A stretch of 51,458 nucleotides of DNA from Thermotogae bacterium (lineage in GTDB: Bacteria; Hydrothermota; Hydrothermia; LBFQ01). Made by a program: the position numbers and the translations under genes. This document shows, piece after piece, positions 25,701 through 33,500 of the stretch; positions within the stretch are counted from its first letter, which is position 1; each line of letters starts with the position of its first letter. The notes beneath the pieces were generated by a model. It ran no database searches. It had not been told where the DNA came from and worked only from the letters and a program-made list of their open reading frames with translations. The stretch is from positions 1-51,458 of the forward strand of contig JAADDJ010000018.1 of assembly GCA_013153965.1 (NCBI GenBank). The letters run 5' to 3'.

Positions 25701-26307
25701 CGTTGGTGGCCACGAGAGGTATCCCGAATCTCCTTGAGTACTCAACCAGACGCTTGTTTATCGCCTCGTTCTCCGGTATCCCCACATCCTGAACTTCCAG
25801 AAAGAATCTCTCGCCGAAGATGTCCTTGAACCACGCGACCCATCGCTCCGCCTCCTCGTCCCTTCCCTGAAGTATGCTCTCGGCTATCACCCCCTTGGGG
25901 CATCCCGAGAGTACTATCAGTCCCTTTGAGTGTTTCTCCAGCAGGTCCCAATCTATACGGGGTTTTCCGTAGAAGCCGCTTAGAAATCCCTCCGAGGACA
26001 ACTTCATCAGATTTATCCATCCCTCGTTGTCGGCGGCCAAGAGGGTCAGGTGATTATACTCCTTGTGCTCCTTGTCCTTCTTTGACCGCTCCCTCACGAC
26101 GTACGCCTCCATCCCGAGGATGGGCTTTATGTCCATCTCACGGGCCGCCTTGTAGAATTCCACCGTACCGTAGAGGTTGCCATGGTCGGTCAGGGCGATG
26201 GCCGGAAAACCCAGCTCCTTCGCCCTCTTCACCAGATCCCGTATTCGGGCGGCCCCATCCAAGAGGCTGTACTCGCTATGCACATGCAGATGAACGAAGT
26301 CCGACAT
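22798..26307 (-). CDS. dnaE: DNA polymerase III subunit alpha, 1169 aa
   Basis: The replicative polymerase of the DnaE1 type. The N-terminal PHP domain keeps all nine metal ligands of active PHP domains (H8, H10, D17, H42, E67, H86, C136, D203, H205), so it may have a Mn/Zn-dependent 3'-5' exonuclease. The palm carries PDVDIDFQDNRREEVIDYL with the catalytic aspartates, followed by KIDVLGLRTLSML, NALYRPGPIQSGMVDEYI, the helix-hairpin-helix region, and a C-terminal OB fold. The start is ATG 26307, 7 bases after TAGAAT. A TTG at 26313 would lie 1 base from the hexamer and was rejected. Confidence 0.97.
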   Translation of the reverse strand: MSDFVHLHVHSEYSLLDGAARIRDLVKRAKELGFPAIALTDHGNLYGTVEFYKAAREMDIKPILGMEAYVVRERSKKDKEHKEYNHLTLLAADNEGWINLMKLSSEGFLSGFYGKPRIDWDLLEKHSKGLIVLSGCPKGVIAESILQGRDEEAERWVAWFKDIFGERFFLEVQDVGIPENEAINKRLVEYSRRFGIPLVATNDVHYIAPEDYELQEILIAISQGKKISDKGRFTLSTRELYMRSAEEMYERFSWIPDAVRNTLLVAEMANVELTLDPTRLHLPKFPLPEGYRDEMEYLRHLAHEGLREYLVRVPRDAHGRYWERLNYELSVIERTGFAGYFLIIRDLVASARGKGIKVGPGRGSAAGSLVLFALGITQLDPLKYDLLFERFLNPERISPPDVDIDFQDNRREEVIDYLRETYGEDRVAQIITFNKLKARAAFKDVARYYDTPFEQANRISQLIPNVPTDPITLAEAYESVEDFRKAVSKEPWKTVVEKAIRLEGFTRGTSVHAAGVVVSPDELTNYVPLALSKDNQRITQYDMGSLELLGMLKIDVLGLRTLSMLAHAEELVRGYYDPDFRLEDIPTDDAPTFKLLQEGKTMGVFQLEGANMRRILIRLKPTSLEDIIALNALYRPGPIQSGMVDEYIERKHGKAFTYDFPELESILKSTYGLFVYQEQVMLMSQVLAGFTPGEADTLRKAIGKKKRALMEKMRDKFIKGAVERGYPEDKIKKLWEDIEKFASYSFNKSHSAAYGLMAYWTAYIKAHYPLAFYTASLSSFKGSQQQRFFKNAPLFIAEMRERGIKVVPPDVNRSEVDFHMDVEENAIIWGLGFLKDVGLEMANRIVAERRKNGPYRDVVDFIRRTKANKKVLETLTKAGALDGISGMTRSQLLRDIRSGKVARRMRGSLFGELMEKKVEEAKESKGTLLHMERQALGLYISGKPYEDYAHVSRFYGFPKIEELENHLNREITFVASLLYYDKRKFRSGTKVSLIFEDDTGTVEASMFISEGLTELLDRLENNLVFVVRGTVRSSSGEGGEEERYEVRIRDVGDIVPIEEFIRKNRKFPHPDKALEEMWRKFEILGLNGLRSRGEVKDAFVRFWIKDLAGEEFADGIPYEVGLRILKRLITKDSDLLFNRKDDYDRAAYALLMRDMDAWGDALKRLLPYN
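22801..22806 (-). promoter_or_regulatory. -10 element TACAAT for mgtE, inside the end of dnaE
   Basis: TACAAT encodes the final Tyr-Asn of DnaE and is followed directly by its TAG stop. It ends 6 bases before the mgtE TTG. Confidence 0.5.
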
Positions 26308-26314
26308 TCTCAAA

Positions 26315-26320
26315 ATTCTA
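26315..26320 (-). promoter_or_regulatory. -10 element TAGAAT for dnaE
   Basis: TAGAAT on the minus strand ends 7 bases before ATG 26307. The -35 position is poor, and the AT-rich imperfect palindrome begins about 20 bases further upstream. Confidence 0.65.
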
Positions 26321-26339
26321 CGGCGGGTTCGGAGGGTAA

Positions 26340-26382
26340 TTTGTGAGGCTAAAGTTTATAAAAACAAAACTTACGCCACAAA
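26340..26382. repeat. imperfect palindrome upstream of dnaE
   Basis: The outer arms TTTGTG (26340-26345) and CACAAA (26377-26382) and the inner arms AAGTTT (26352-26357) and AAACTT (26367-26372) pair around an A-rich centre, with a near-match GGC/GCC between them. It fills most of the gap between tRNA-Arg and the dnaE promoter and is much more AT-rich than its surroundings. It could be an operator or a UP-like element for dnaE, or a processing or termination hairpin behind the tRNA. Confidence 0.6.
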
Positions 26383-26403
26383 ATTGAACACGTCAGGGCT
26401 AAG

Positions 26404-26477
<74 letters not shown>

Positions 26478-26487
26478 TTAGGCGGCA

Positions 26488-26493
26488 ATTATA
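26488..26493 (-). promoter_or_regulatory. -10 element TATAAT for tRNA-Arg
   Basis: TATAAT on the minus strand ends 10 bases before the mature 5' end of the tRNA. Confidence 0.75.
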
Positions 26494-26521
26494 GGGTGGA
26501 ATGGGCCGCCGATAACGACCT

Positions 26522-26527
26522 TAGAAT
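26522..26527 (+). promoter_or_regulatory. -10 element TAGAAT for glycosyltransferase gene
   Basis: TAGAAT ends 8 bases before TTG 26536; it is divergent from the tRNA-Arg promoter 28 bases away. Confidence 0.65.
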
Positions 26528-26535
26528 ACTCCGCC

Positions 26536-27453
26536 TTGAAGGTCTCCGTTATCGTACCAGCCTACAACGAGAGGGAGAACGTCCTTCCACTCTACGAGGA
26601 GTTCAAGGAGCTCTTTAAAAGACACGGCATAGACGATTGGGAGGTCATATACGTTGATGATGGCTCAACCGACGGCACCTACGAGGAGGCCGTGAGATTG
26701 GCTCCCAGGTATCCCTTCGTTAGGGTCCTCAAGCACGGGCGGAATCTGGGCAAGACGGCGGCCATCCTGACCGGATTCGGGGTGGCCCGAGGCAAGTACA
26801 TAGCCATATACGATGCGGACCTGCAGTTCAAGGCCGAGGATATACTGAGGATGGTTCGGGAGATGGAGGAGAAGGGCTATGATCTCATAACGGGAAAGAA
26901 GGTGGGCAAGTACGAGAAGGCGTTCGTATCCAAGGTCTATAACACCCTCAACCGCTGGCTGTTCGGAGTCCCCGTCTCCGATATGAACTCCATGAAGGTG
27001 ATGAGGAGGGAGGTCCTTGAGGATATACCCCTTCGTAAGGAGTGGCACCGCTACATGGTGGCCCTCGCTTGGATATACGGATATTCGGTCGGTGAGACGG
27101 AGATCACCCTACGCCCCAGAAAGTTCGGTGTATCCAAGTACCGGGGGATAGGGAGGGTCTTCGTTGGGGTGGCGGACCTGCTGGCCGTGTGGCTCTACAC
27201 CACCTTCATCCGCAAACCCCTCCTAACCTTCGGGAGCGTTGGTCTCCTCCTCTGGATAGCCGGCCTGATAGTGGGAGGGGTGGGGGTGGCCTTGAGGCTC
27301 GCCGGCCACGGGTACCGGCCCATACTCTTTCTGGTCGTGCTCCTCCTGATCATGGGAACCATATTCTGGGTTCTGGCACTTCTCGGCGAGGTCGTCGCCT
27401 CCGTGTATGACGAGGTGAGGAAGCTGCGCCGCATAGTGCGCGCGCGCAGATGA
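26536..27453 (+). CDS. family 2 glycosyltransferase (dolichyl/undecaprenyl-phosphate sugar synthase type), 305 aa
   Basis: A GT-A fold transferase. It begins KVSVIVPAYNERENVLPLYEEF, carries VDDGSTDGTYEEA, and has the metal-binding IYDADLQ. The NRWLFGVPVSDMNSMKVMRREV segment resembles the DPM1/ArnC group. Two C-terminal transmembrane helices (about 225-290) place it in the inner membrane, where it probably transfers a sugar from a nucleotide donor to a polyprenyl phosphate for glycolipid, polysaccharide or protein glycosylation. The start is TTG 26536, 8 bases after TAGAAT, without a Shine-Dalgarno. Confidence 0.88.
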   Translation: MKVSVIVPAYNERENVLPLYEEFKELFKRHGIDDWEVIYVDDGSTDGTYEEAVRLAPRYPFVRVLKHGRNLGKTAAILTGFGVARGKYIAIYDADLQFKAEDILRMVREMEEKGYDLITGKKVGKYEKAFVSKVYNTLNRWLFGVPVSDMNSMKVMRREVLEDIPLRKEWHRYMVALAWIYGYSVGETEITLRPRKFGVSKYRGIGRVFVGVADLLAVWLYTTFIRKPLLTFGSVGLLLWIAGLIVGGVGVALRLAGHGYRPILFLVVLLLIMGTIFWVLALLGEVVASVYDEVRKLRRIVRARR

Positions 27454-27480
27454 CAAATATTAGTTGTTCGCCCTTATAAT
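27451..27480 (+). promoter_or_regulatory. promoter TGACAA-N18-TATAAT for lamin-tail gene
   Basis: TATAAT at 27475-27480 ends 9 bases before GTG 27490. A moderate -35 (TGACAA, 27451-27456) overlaps the stop of the preceding gene. Confidence 0.65.
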
Positions 27481-27489
27481 ATACGTCCA

Positions 27490-27912
27490 GTGATTTGGGT
27501 CGTCGCCCTCGTCGTAAATGAGATAGCCGCGGTGGATAGGGATTCCGGTTGGGTGGAGCTGTACAACGGGAGCGGCGACGTGGTGGACCTCTCCAGATAC
27601 ACTCTAACCACCTCTTTCGGGACCTTCCAGTTGAGCGGTGTGATGGCGGGAGGGGAGCATAGGGTCTTTTACATCAGGCTCAAGGAGGACGGAGACAGCG
27701 TCGTTCTCCGGATGGATGGGAGCACCGTTGATTCTTACAGCTGGAGCAGCCTCCCCAGCAGCGGCAGTCTGGGACGCATACCCGATGGCACCGGCGATTT
27801 CCGATTCTTGGTGGTGGCCACACCCAATCGCCCCAACGAGCTCCCCGCCTCCCTTGACGAGCAATCTTGGGGTCGTATAAAGGCTCTCTTCGGTCCCGGT
27901 AAAAGGCGTTAG
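27490..27912 (+). CDS. lamin-tail domain (LTD) protein, 140 aa
   Basis: After a minimal hydrophobic N-terminus (MIWVVALVV) the protein is a single lamin-tail Ig-like domain: NEIAAVDRDSGWVELYNGSGDVVDLSRYTL, then SVVLRMDGSTVDSYSWSS, SLGRIPDGTGDFRF and TPNRPN. Bacterial LTDs occur in secreted or surface proteins and probably bind DNA, carbohydrate or protein, but the role is unproven. The short C-terminal tail ends in GKRR. The start is GTG 27490. The next gene starts 2 bases after the stop. Confidence 0.8.
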   Translation: MIWVVALVVNEIAAVDRDSGWVELYNGSGDVVDLSRYTLTTSFGTFQLSGVMAGGEHRVFYIRLKEDGDSVVLRMDGSTVDSYSWSSLPSSGSLGRIPDGTGDFRFLVVATPNRPNELPASLDEQSWGRIKALFGPGKRR

Positions 27913-27914
27913 TC

Positions 27915-28928
27915 TTGGCCTTCTGCAAATTCTTCGGGGAATGTCCGGTATGTAAGTTTCAGCATCTCCCCTACGACGACACTCTCAGATTGAAGGCCGA
28001 GGAGGTTGAGAGACTCTTCGGTCTGAAACCCCGGATCGTGCCGTCGCCTAAGGATAGAGCCTACAGGAGCAGGGTGATCTTCCATCTGCGGCGGCCCCAT
28101 CCCACGAATCTCATAATAGGATACACCTTGGAGAGGGGTTTCGTCTTCGGGGTGGATTCGTGCCCCCTGCTGGATCCGGCCTTGGAGGAGCTCATAAGGC
28201 CCCTCAACGGCATCCTCGCGTCCGCCCCCCTAAGCGTATGGGACGTTGAGAAGGGTAAGGGGAAGCTGGTGAGCCTCACGCTGGTGGGGGATGGGAACGG
28301 CGTGGTGTTGAGCCTCAACCTGCGCAAACCCCTATTCGTTAAGAGGCTCACGTTTGAGCTTATGGATAAACTTCCGTCCGTGGTGGGGGTTTGGTGGTCG
28401 GTGGGAACCTTCGGGGAGTACATCACGGGGGGCAGGGGGGAGATGTTCCGCACGCTCCGGAGAGGCAGATACGTCTTCAAGGTGTCGCCGTACGGCGACT
28501 ATCCCGACAACCTCCACATCCTCTCGGAGCTATGGAGGTATCTTGAGGGGCTCCTGGAGGGTAGGGTGGTGGCGTTCATGACGGGTCTCCACGTTCCCCC
28601 CTTCAAGATGAGCACCTACGTTGACCTTCGCGGCATGCCCGTAAGGGAGGTCAGGGAGACGGCCGAGGCCGTCGGGGTCAGTCCGGATGTACGTCAGATG
28701 GAGCCGGGAGCCTTCCTCCTCGTGAATCCCGAGCCTTACGATTTCGCCGTGATACACACGGACAGGGTGAAGGATAGGAGGGTGATGGATGTGGCGAGGC
28801 GGACGGTCCTCATAGGTGAATCCCCGCGAAGGTTGAGGGACTTCCTAACCGACGGGAAGCCCCGCGAGATGCTCCTGTTTGATCTCTACCCTTACACCGA
28901 TAAGTCCCTGCTGGTAGCCCTCTTGTAA
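27915..28928 (+). CDS. RlmD/TrmA-family protein with Fe-S cysteines but degenerate catalytic site, 337 aa
   Basis: The N-terminus CKFFGECPVCKFQHLPYDD and a later VDSCPLLDPALEEL reproduce the four-cysteine [4Fe-4S] pattern of RlmD-type 23S rRNA uracil methyltransferases (C4-x5-C10-x2-C13-x69-C83). The final FDLYPYTDKSLLVALL matches the family C-terminus (DMFPHT..VE.VALL). The catalytic SCNP is replaced by GESP (Glu302 at the cysteine position), the DPPR motif is absent, and the S-adenosylmethionine-binding glycine loop cannot be found. It also lacks a TRAM domain. It is therefore likely an inactive relative with a binding or regulatory role. The TTG start 2 bases after the lamin-tail stop suggests coupled translation. 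Confidence 0.75.
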   Translation: MAFCKFFGECPVCKFQHLPYDDTLRLKAEEVERLFGLKPRIVPSPKDRAYRSRVIFHLRRPHPTNLIIGYTLERGFVFGVDSCPLLDPALEELIRPLNGILASAPLSVWDVEKGKGKLVSLTLVGDGNGVVLSLNLRKPLFVKRLTFELMDKLPSVVGVWWSVGTFGEYITGGRGEMFRTLRRGRYVFKVSPYGDYPDNLHILSELWRYLEGLLEGRVVAFMTGLHVPPFKMSTYVDLRGMPVREVRETAEAVGVSPDVRQMEPGAFLLVNPEPYDFAVIHTDRVKDRRVMDVARRTVLIGESPRRLRDFLTDGKPREMLLFDLYPYTDKSLLVALL

Positions 28929-28952
28929 TTCCACCCTTCGCTTCTTTATAAT
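28923..28952 (+). promoter_or_regulatory. promoter TTGTAA-N18-TATAAT for gene at 28961
   Basis: TTGTAA at 28923-28928 contains the TAA stop of the preceding gene. The 18-base spacer leads to TATAAT at 28947-28952, which ends 8 bases before ATG 28961. Confidence 0.75.
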
Positions 28953-28960
28953 CCCGGTCC

Positions 28961-30571
28961 ATGGCGATGGGATTTCTGTTTTGGAATATCGGCAGCGGCT
29001 CGGAATACCTACGGATAGTTCCGAGAAGCCTCTCCATACTTCACAGGGAGCATATGTACGGTTATCGTCAGGAGGAAACTTACGTTTATTTTGATCGCTT
29101 TGGCCTCGTATCCAAGGTGGGATACATCACGCAGATGGAGCTGCGGGATGAGGACGGGGAGCAGGTCGGTACGTACTCCGCATCGTTCGTAGGTTTGAGT
29201 GGGATATACACCACGGCGCCCTTGGGGACCGAGGGCTGGACCTTCGGGGCCGGGCCGGGTCTCCTGCTCTCCAAGATACACTCCTACTCCGACTGGGCCC
29301 TAACCCTCAACGTCCTCGCGTACGGCTCCTTTGAGAGGGGCAGGCTTCTCCTGCGGGTGAATAATCTGGGAATCGGCTCGCTCGTACCGATACCGGAGAC
29401 CTTCGCCGGTGGATACGCGTACCTGCCCGGTGGAGTGAGATTGGGCGGCTTCCTCCGGCTCTTCGGCGATGTAGATGTTGATGGGGGGCTGTACATGGCC
29501 AAGCGCGTATCCGTGCTGGACCTTGAGGTGGTTCCGGCATACAGGTACATAACCTTCGGGGTCCATCTGGGCGTGGGTCCCCTGAAGTTCCGCTACAACT
29601 TCACCCATTCGTACTACGGTCTCAGCTCGCATCTGGTGGGTATAACGTACTTCTGGGGCGAGCAGAGGGGCATAGAGGAGCGTATAGGTCGGTTGGAGGT
29701 GCAGGTGGCCGAGCACGAGGAGAAGATAGCCTCCCTGCGCGACAGGATAAGGGCCATGGAGATAGAGGCCGAGAGGAGGGCGCAGGAGCTCATCAGAAAG
29801 GCCCGAAGGGAGAAAGACCCGGAGAAGGCGCTGGCTCTGGTGGAGATGGCGGCGGTCTTCCACTCCTCGCCGGAGATAGACCTCCTTCTGGACAGCCTGA
29901 AGAGGGAGTACGTGGAGAGCAAAAGGGCCCGCTACATAAAGAGGATAAACGCCTTCCTCCGCAACCGGATGTACGCGGACGCGTACGCCGAGGCTCTTGA
30001 ATTCGTGAAGGAGTTCCCCGACGACCCGAGGGCCGTGAAACTCTTCAAGGAGATAGAGGCGAGGATAAACCGCAGGGTGAGGAAGAGAGAGCAGGTGAAA
30101 CGGATAAAGGACAGCGCTCTGGACATATACTCCAACCGGAACATCCGGAAGGCCGACAGTCTGATAAACTCCGGCGAATACCTGAAGGCTCTGGAGATAC
30201 TGAAGGTGCTGCCCGACTCTCCGGAGAAGGTGGCCCTTCTGACCCGGATAAAGGAGAAGGCCAAGGATTACCTTGACTCGGCACGGGTGTATATGCGCAA
30301 GAGGGAGTGGGCCAAGGCCCGAACCTATCTGGAGGCTTACCTTGACCTGACGCAGGATCCCAAGGGGGTCAGCCTGCTCCAGAAGATAAACGAGAATATA
30401 CGCAAGCAGGCGGAGTATCATTACATGAAGGCTTTGGAGATGTATCAGAAGGGCGATATACTCGGCGCCTACGCTCACGCCGAGGTAGCCCACGAGCTTC
30501 AGCCCAACAACGAGAAGTACCGCAGGGTATTTCAGAGATTGTCCTCCATCTACAGGAGGTACGGTAGATGA
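28961..30571 (+). CDS. envelope protein: N-terminal beta-barrel-like part fused to coiled coil and TPR-like helices, 536 aa
   Basis: Residues 1-235 are Gly/Tyr-rich amphipathic strands like an outer-membrane barrel (for example KVGYITQMELRDEDGEQVGTY, RYNFTHSYYGLSSHLVGITYFW). At about residue 238 the character changes sharply to a charged heptad-like coiled coil (GRLEVQVAEHEEKIASLRDRIRAMEIEAERR). Paired helices resembling TPR units follow to the C-terminus. The TPR half is probably periplasmic and tethered to the outer membrane. The start is ATG 28961. The stop overlaps the next start as ATGA. I know no named family for the fusion. Confidence 0.7.
   Translation: MAMGFLFWNIGSGSEYLRIVPRSLSILHREHMYGYRQEETYVYFDRFGLVSKVGYITQMELRDEDGEQVGTYSASFVGLSGIYTTAPLGTEGWTFGAGPGLLLSKIHSYSDWALTLNVLAYGSFERGRLLLRVNNLGIGSLVPIPETFAGGYAYLPGGVRLGGFLRLFGDVDVDGGLYMAKRVSVLDLEVVPAYRYITFGVHLGVGPLKFRYNFTHSYYGLSSHLVGITYFWGEQRGIEERIGRLEVQVAEHEEKIASLRDRIRAMEIEAERRAQELIRKARREKDPEKALALVEMAAVFHSSPEIDLLLDSLKREYVESKRARYIKRINAFLRNRMYADAYAEALEFVKEFPDDPRAVKLFKEIEARINRRVRKREQVKRIKDSALDIYSNRNIRKADSLINSGEYLKALEILKVLPDSPEKVALLTRIKEKAKDYLDSARVYMRKREWAKARTYLEAYLDLTQDPKGVSLLQKINENIRKQAEYHYMKALEMYQKGDILGAYAHAEVAHELQPNNEKYRRVFQRLSSIYRRYGR
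30554..30560 (+). promoter_or_regulatory. strong Shine-Dalgarno AGGAGGT for gene at 30568
   Basis: A full AGGAGGT lies 7 bases before ATG 30568, inside the preceding gene. It shows that the organism uses canonical ribosome binding for operon-internal genes, in contrast to promoter-proximal ones. Confidence 0.8.
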
Positions 30572-33500
30572 GAAAACTTTTGGCAACTTTATCCCTTTTG
30601 ACGCTCGCCCTCCCTCTGGAGGGCTACGTTTCCACGTATAACCTAACGTCCTCCTCGCTCTTTAGGTACGCGGGTTCCGATATTGAGGTCCTACCCTCCG
30701 GCCTACTTCTGGGCTACACCTACGACGATTCCTCCGGCCAGCACGTCCTCTTTAAGATGGGGGCCGGTTATCCCCCCATAGCCTGCGGATTATCGCACAG
30801 CACCACGGCACCCCATCCCTCCGTCCATCTCGGCGTAGCCAACTCCATAATATACGTCTCGTCGGGATCCAATCTCATCGTGGTGGATACGGGACTGGGC
30901 GGTGCGATGATAGTCCCGGCGATGGGAGGGGTGGGTGCCACGGTCCATAGGGACGATACCCTGGCGCTGGTGTGGAGGATGGCCGATAGCGTAATCGTGG
31001 CACTGGGATATCCGGATGCGGGGGGACTCACACTTCTGACGACCTCCTCGCTGGGAGTGGGGACGACGATGGACGTGTCCTACGGTATAACCTCCACGTC
31101 CGACGGGAACTTTCTGGTCGCATTCCCCAACCGTACGGCCGACAGCCTCAACCTCGTTTTCGTCAGGCCCTCCTCATCCTTCTTCGTCCTTGATAGCGCG
31201 AGGGCCGTGGGTCTCCCGGGAGGATATACGGTGGATTCCATAGCCACCATCAAGGCCTTACGCACGTCCTTCGGCCCCATCATCGGTCTCACCTTAAGGT
31301 ACGGGGGATACAGATTCCCCGCGCTCCTACTCGGAGGGGATTCCTACCGGATGTTCGTGATGGATACCGTGGGTCTGCTGACCGACATTCACACCTCCTC
31401 CGACGGCCTGGTGGTGAGCATAGCAGAGGACGACAGGTCCTACGTTCAGGTCGTACCCCTGCCCATAGACTCCGGCCCCAGTCCGAAGGGGGCGGCATTT
31501 TGGGACGTTGAGATAGGAGGAAGTGCGGAGTTCTCGGTGGGGCATTACGTATCGCTGGGGATTCTGGATGGGGACTCCATCCTGCGCCTCGTGAAGTCCG
31601 ACCTCATCACGATACCCTCCGACGGATACGCCGACCGTCGCATATGGAATCCGTTGGACATTACGCTGGCATCGTCCTCGCCTTCCGTCCTCCCCACGTC
31701 CGCCTCCCTGGCTCCGACGATGGTATCGTGCTCGCCCCTGCCCATAACGGCGACCCCCGTATCCGCCGCGGATACGACGCAGCCCACCCTCGTGTCCTAT
31801 CCGACCGACGACGTCATCAGGGCCTACGATACTCTGGTATATGTGTTCTCCGAGGATATTGACCCCCCGACCTTCCAGTACGGCGTCAGCGTCTCCGCCC
31901 TCGGCGCCTCTCGCGCCCCGCTCTCATACACCTCCCTCTGCACGGGCGCGACCTGCTACCTCATCATCAGCGCGTACGGTGCCGAGAGCGTGGCCGTTAG
32001 CCTAACGGCCTTCATCACCGACACCGTAGGCAACCCTCTGGCTCCGGCCTCGCGGAGGAGCGACACCTTCAGCCTCCTACCCGCGGGTCCCCGCGTCGTC
32101 TTCACCCAGCCCGACAGCGGTGAGATAGACGTACCCTTGAACGCGAGTATAGGCGTGTGGTTCTCAACGGATATCAACCCGGCGACGATAAACTCCTACA
32201 CGGTTGATATAACCGACGGCTCCATATCCTACCCCTTCACCGTCACGTGTCCTCTGGCCAACATGTGCGTTCTGGATCCGCTGCGCGACTTCCCACCCGG
32301 AGGCGAGATAAGGGTCAGCTTCACGTCCGGCGTGCGCGACACCTACGATCAACCCTTGGAGCCCAAGGTCATAACCTTCCTCACCGTTCAGGCGGACACC
32401 TTGGCCCCACGGGTGAGCATGACCGTTCCCGACAGCGGAGCGATAAACGTCCCCCGCAACTTCTCCCTGAGCGTCCTATTCTCCAAGCCGATGGATACGA
32501 CCACGGTGGCGTCGGGAATAAGCCTGATGGGCTCGTCCTCCGGCGCCCACACCTTCAGCGTCTTCTGTCCCACCCTCCAGAACTGCGTGGTCAGACCTCT
32601 CAGCGCCTTTCTCTCCATGGAGGTAGTCACGGTCCGTTTCAACGCCTCAATCCTTGACACCACCGGCCGCTCCCTCATCCCCAAGAATGTTATCTTTCAG
32701 GTGGGTACCACGTACGATAACACCCCTCCCAACGTTCGGATAATCGCCCCCGACAACGATACGTTGGAGGTCTATCACCCCATAACGGAGCCCGTGAAGG
32801 CGGCCGTCTGGGACAATACGGGCATCCTGATGTCCTCGTGGGTCCTCGGCAGCCAAACCTACCACGCCCCCCTCTCCTGCAGGGGGCTTCCCTACGTGGC
32901 CTCGGATACCACCTGCTTGGACGTGTCCGAGACGCCATCCGGAGCCTACGTCCTGCGCGCCATAACCTACGACCTCGTGGGAACCCAGAGCGTGGATACG
33001 GTGATTCTTATCGTGCATGACACCGTGGCACCGAGGGTCTCATTCACCGAGCCCGCAAACGGCGAGATGGCCGTATCCCCCTACACGGACGTCTCCATCA
33101 CATTCACCGAGCCCATGGATACGACGTGGGTTCCTACGTCCGCCGTAAGCGTGGTCGTGGGCGGGACATCCGTCCCCTTCTCCCACGTCTGGAACACCCC
33201 CTACGTTCTGAGAATCACCTTCTCCGACGCCCTCCCTTGGGACTCCTCCGTAATCGTCTCCCTAAGCTCCCTGCGGGACCTCTCCGGGAACGAGATGGTG
33301 CCCTACACATTCTCCTTCAGGGTGGTGGGGGAAACGCAGGTTGATGTCAGATGGGTGAGACTGGAGAACGACTCGGTCTTCGCCGGTAAGAGCGATAGCA
33401 CCCTGGTGGTGGCCGTCGCCCGCTCCGACCACTCCATAACCAAGGCCTTCGTGATGATAGGGGACGGGGACAGCATTCCGATGCTCCCGGCGGATGGGTC

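Noticed and set aside
26308-26313. TTG start two codons before the dnaE ATG
   Set aside because: It would lie 1 base from the -10 hexamer, and family members start close to the HLHVHSEYS motif.
29300-30586. 428-codon open frame on the minus strand
   Set aside because: It is antisense to the barrel/TPR gene, which has a promoter, coherent domains and operon coupling. The reverse frame is rich in Leu, His and Pro with no motif; GC-rich DNA gives such frames.
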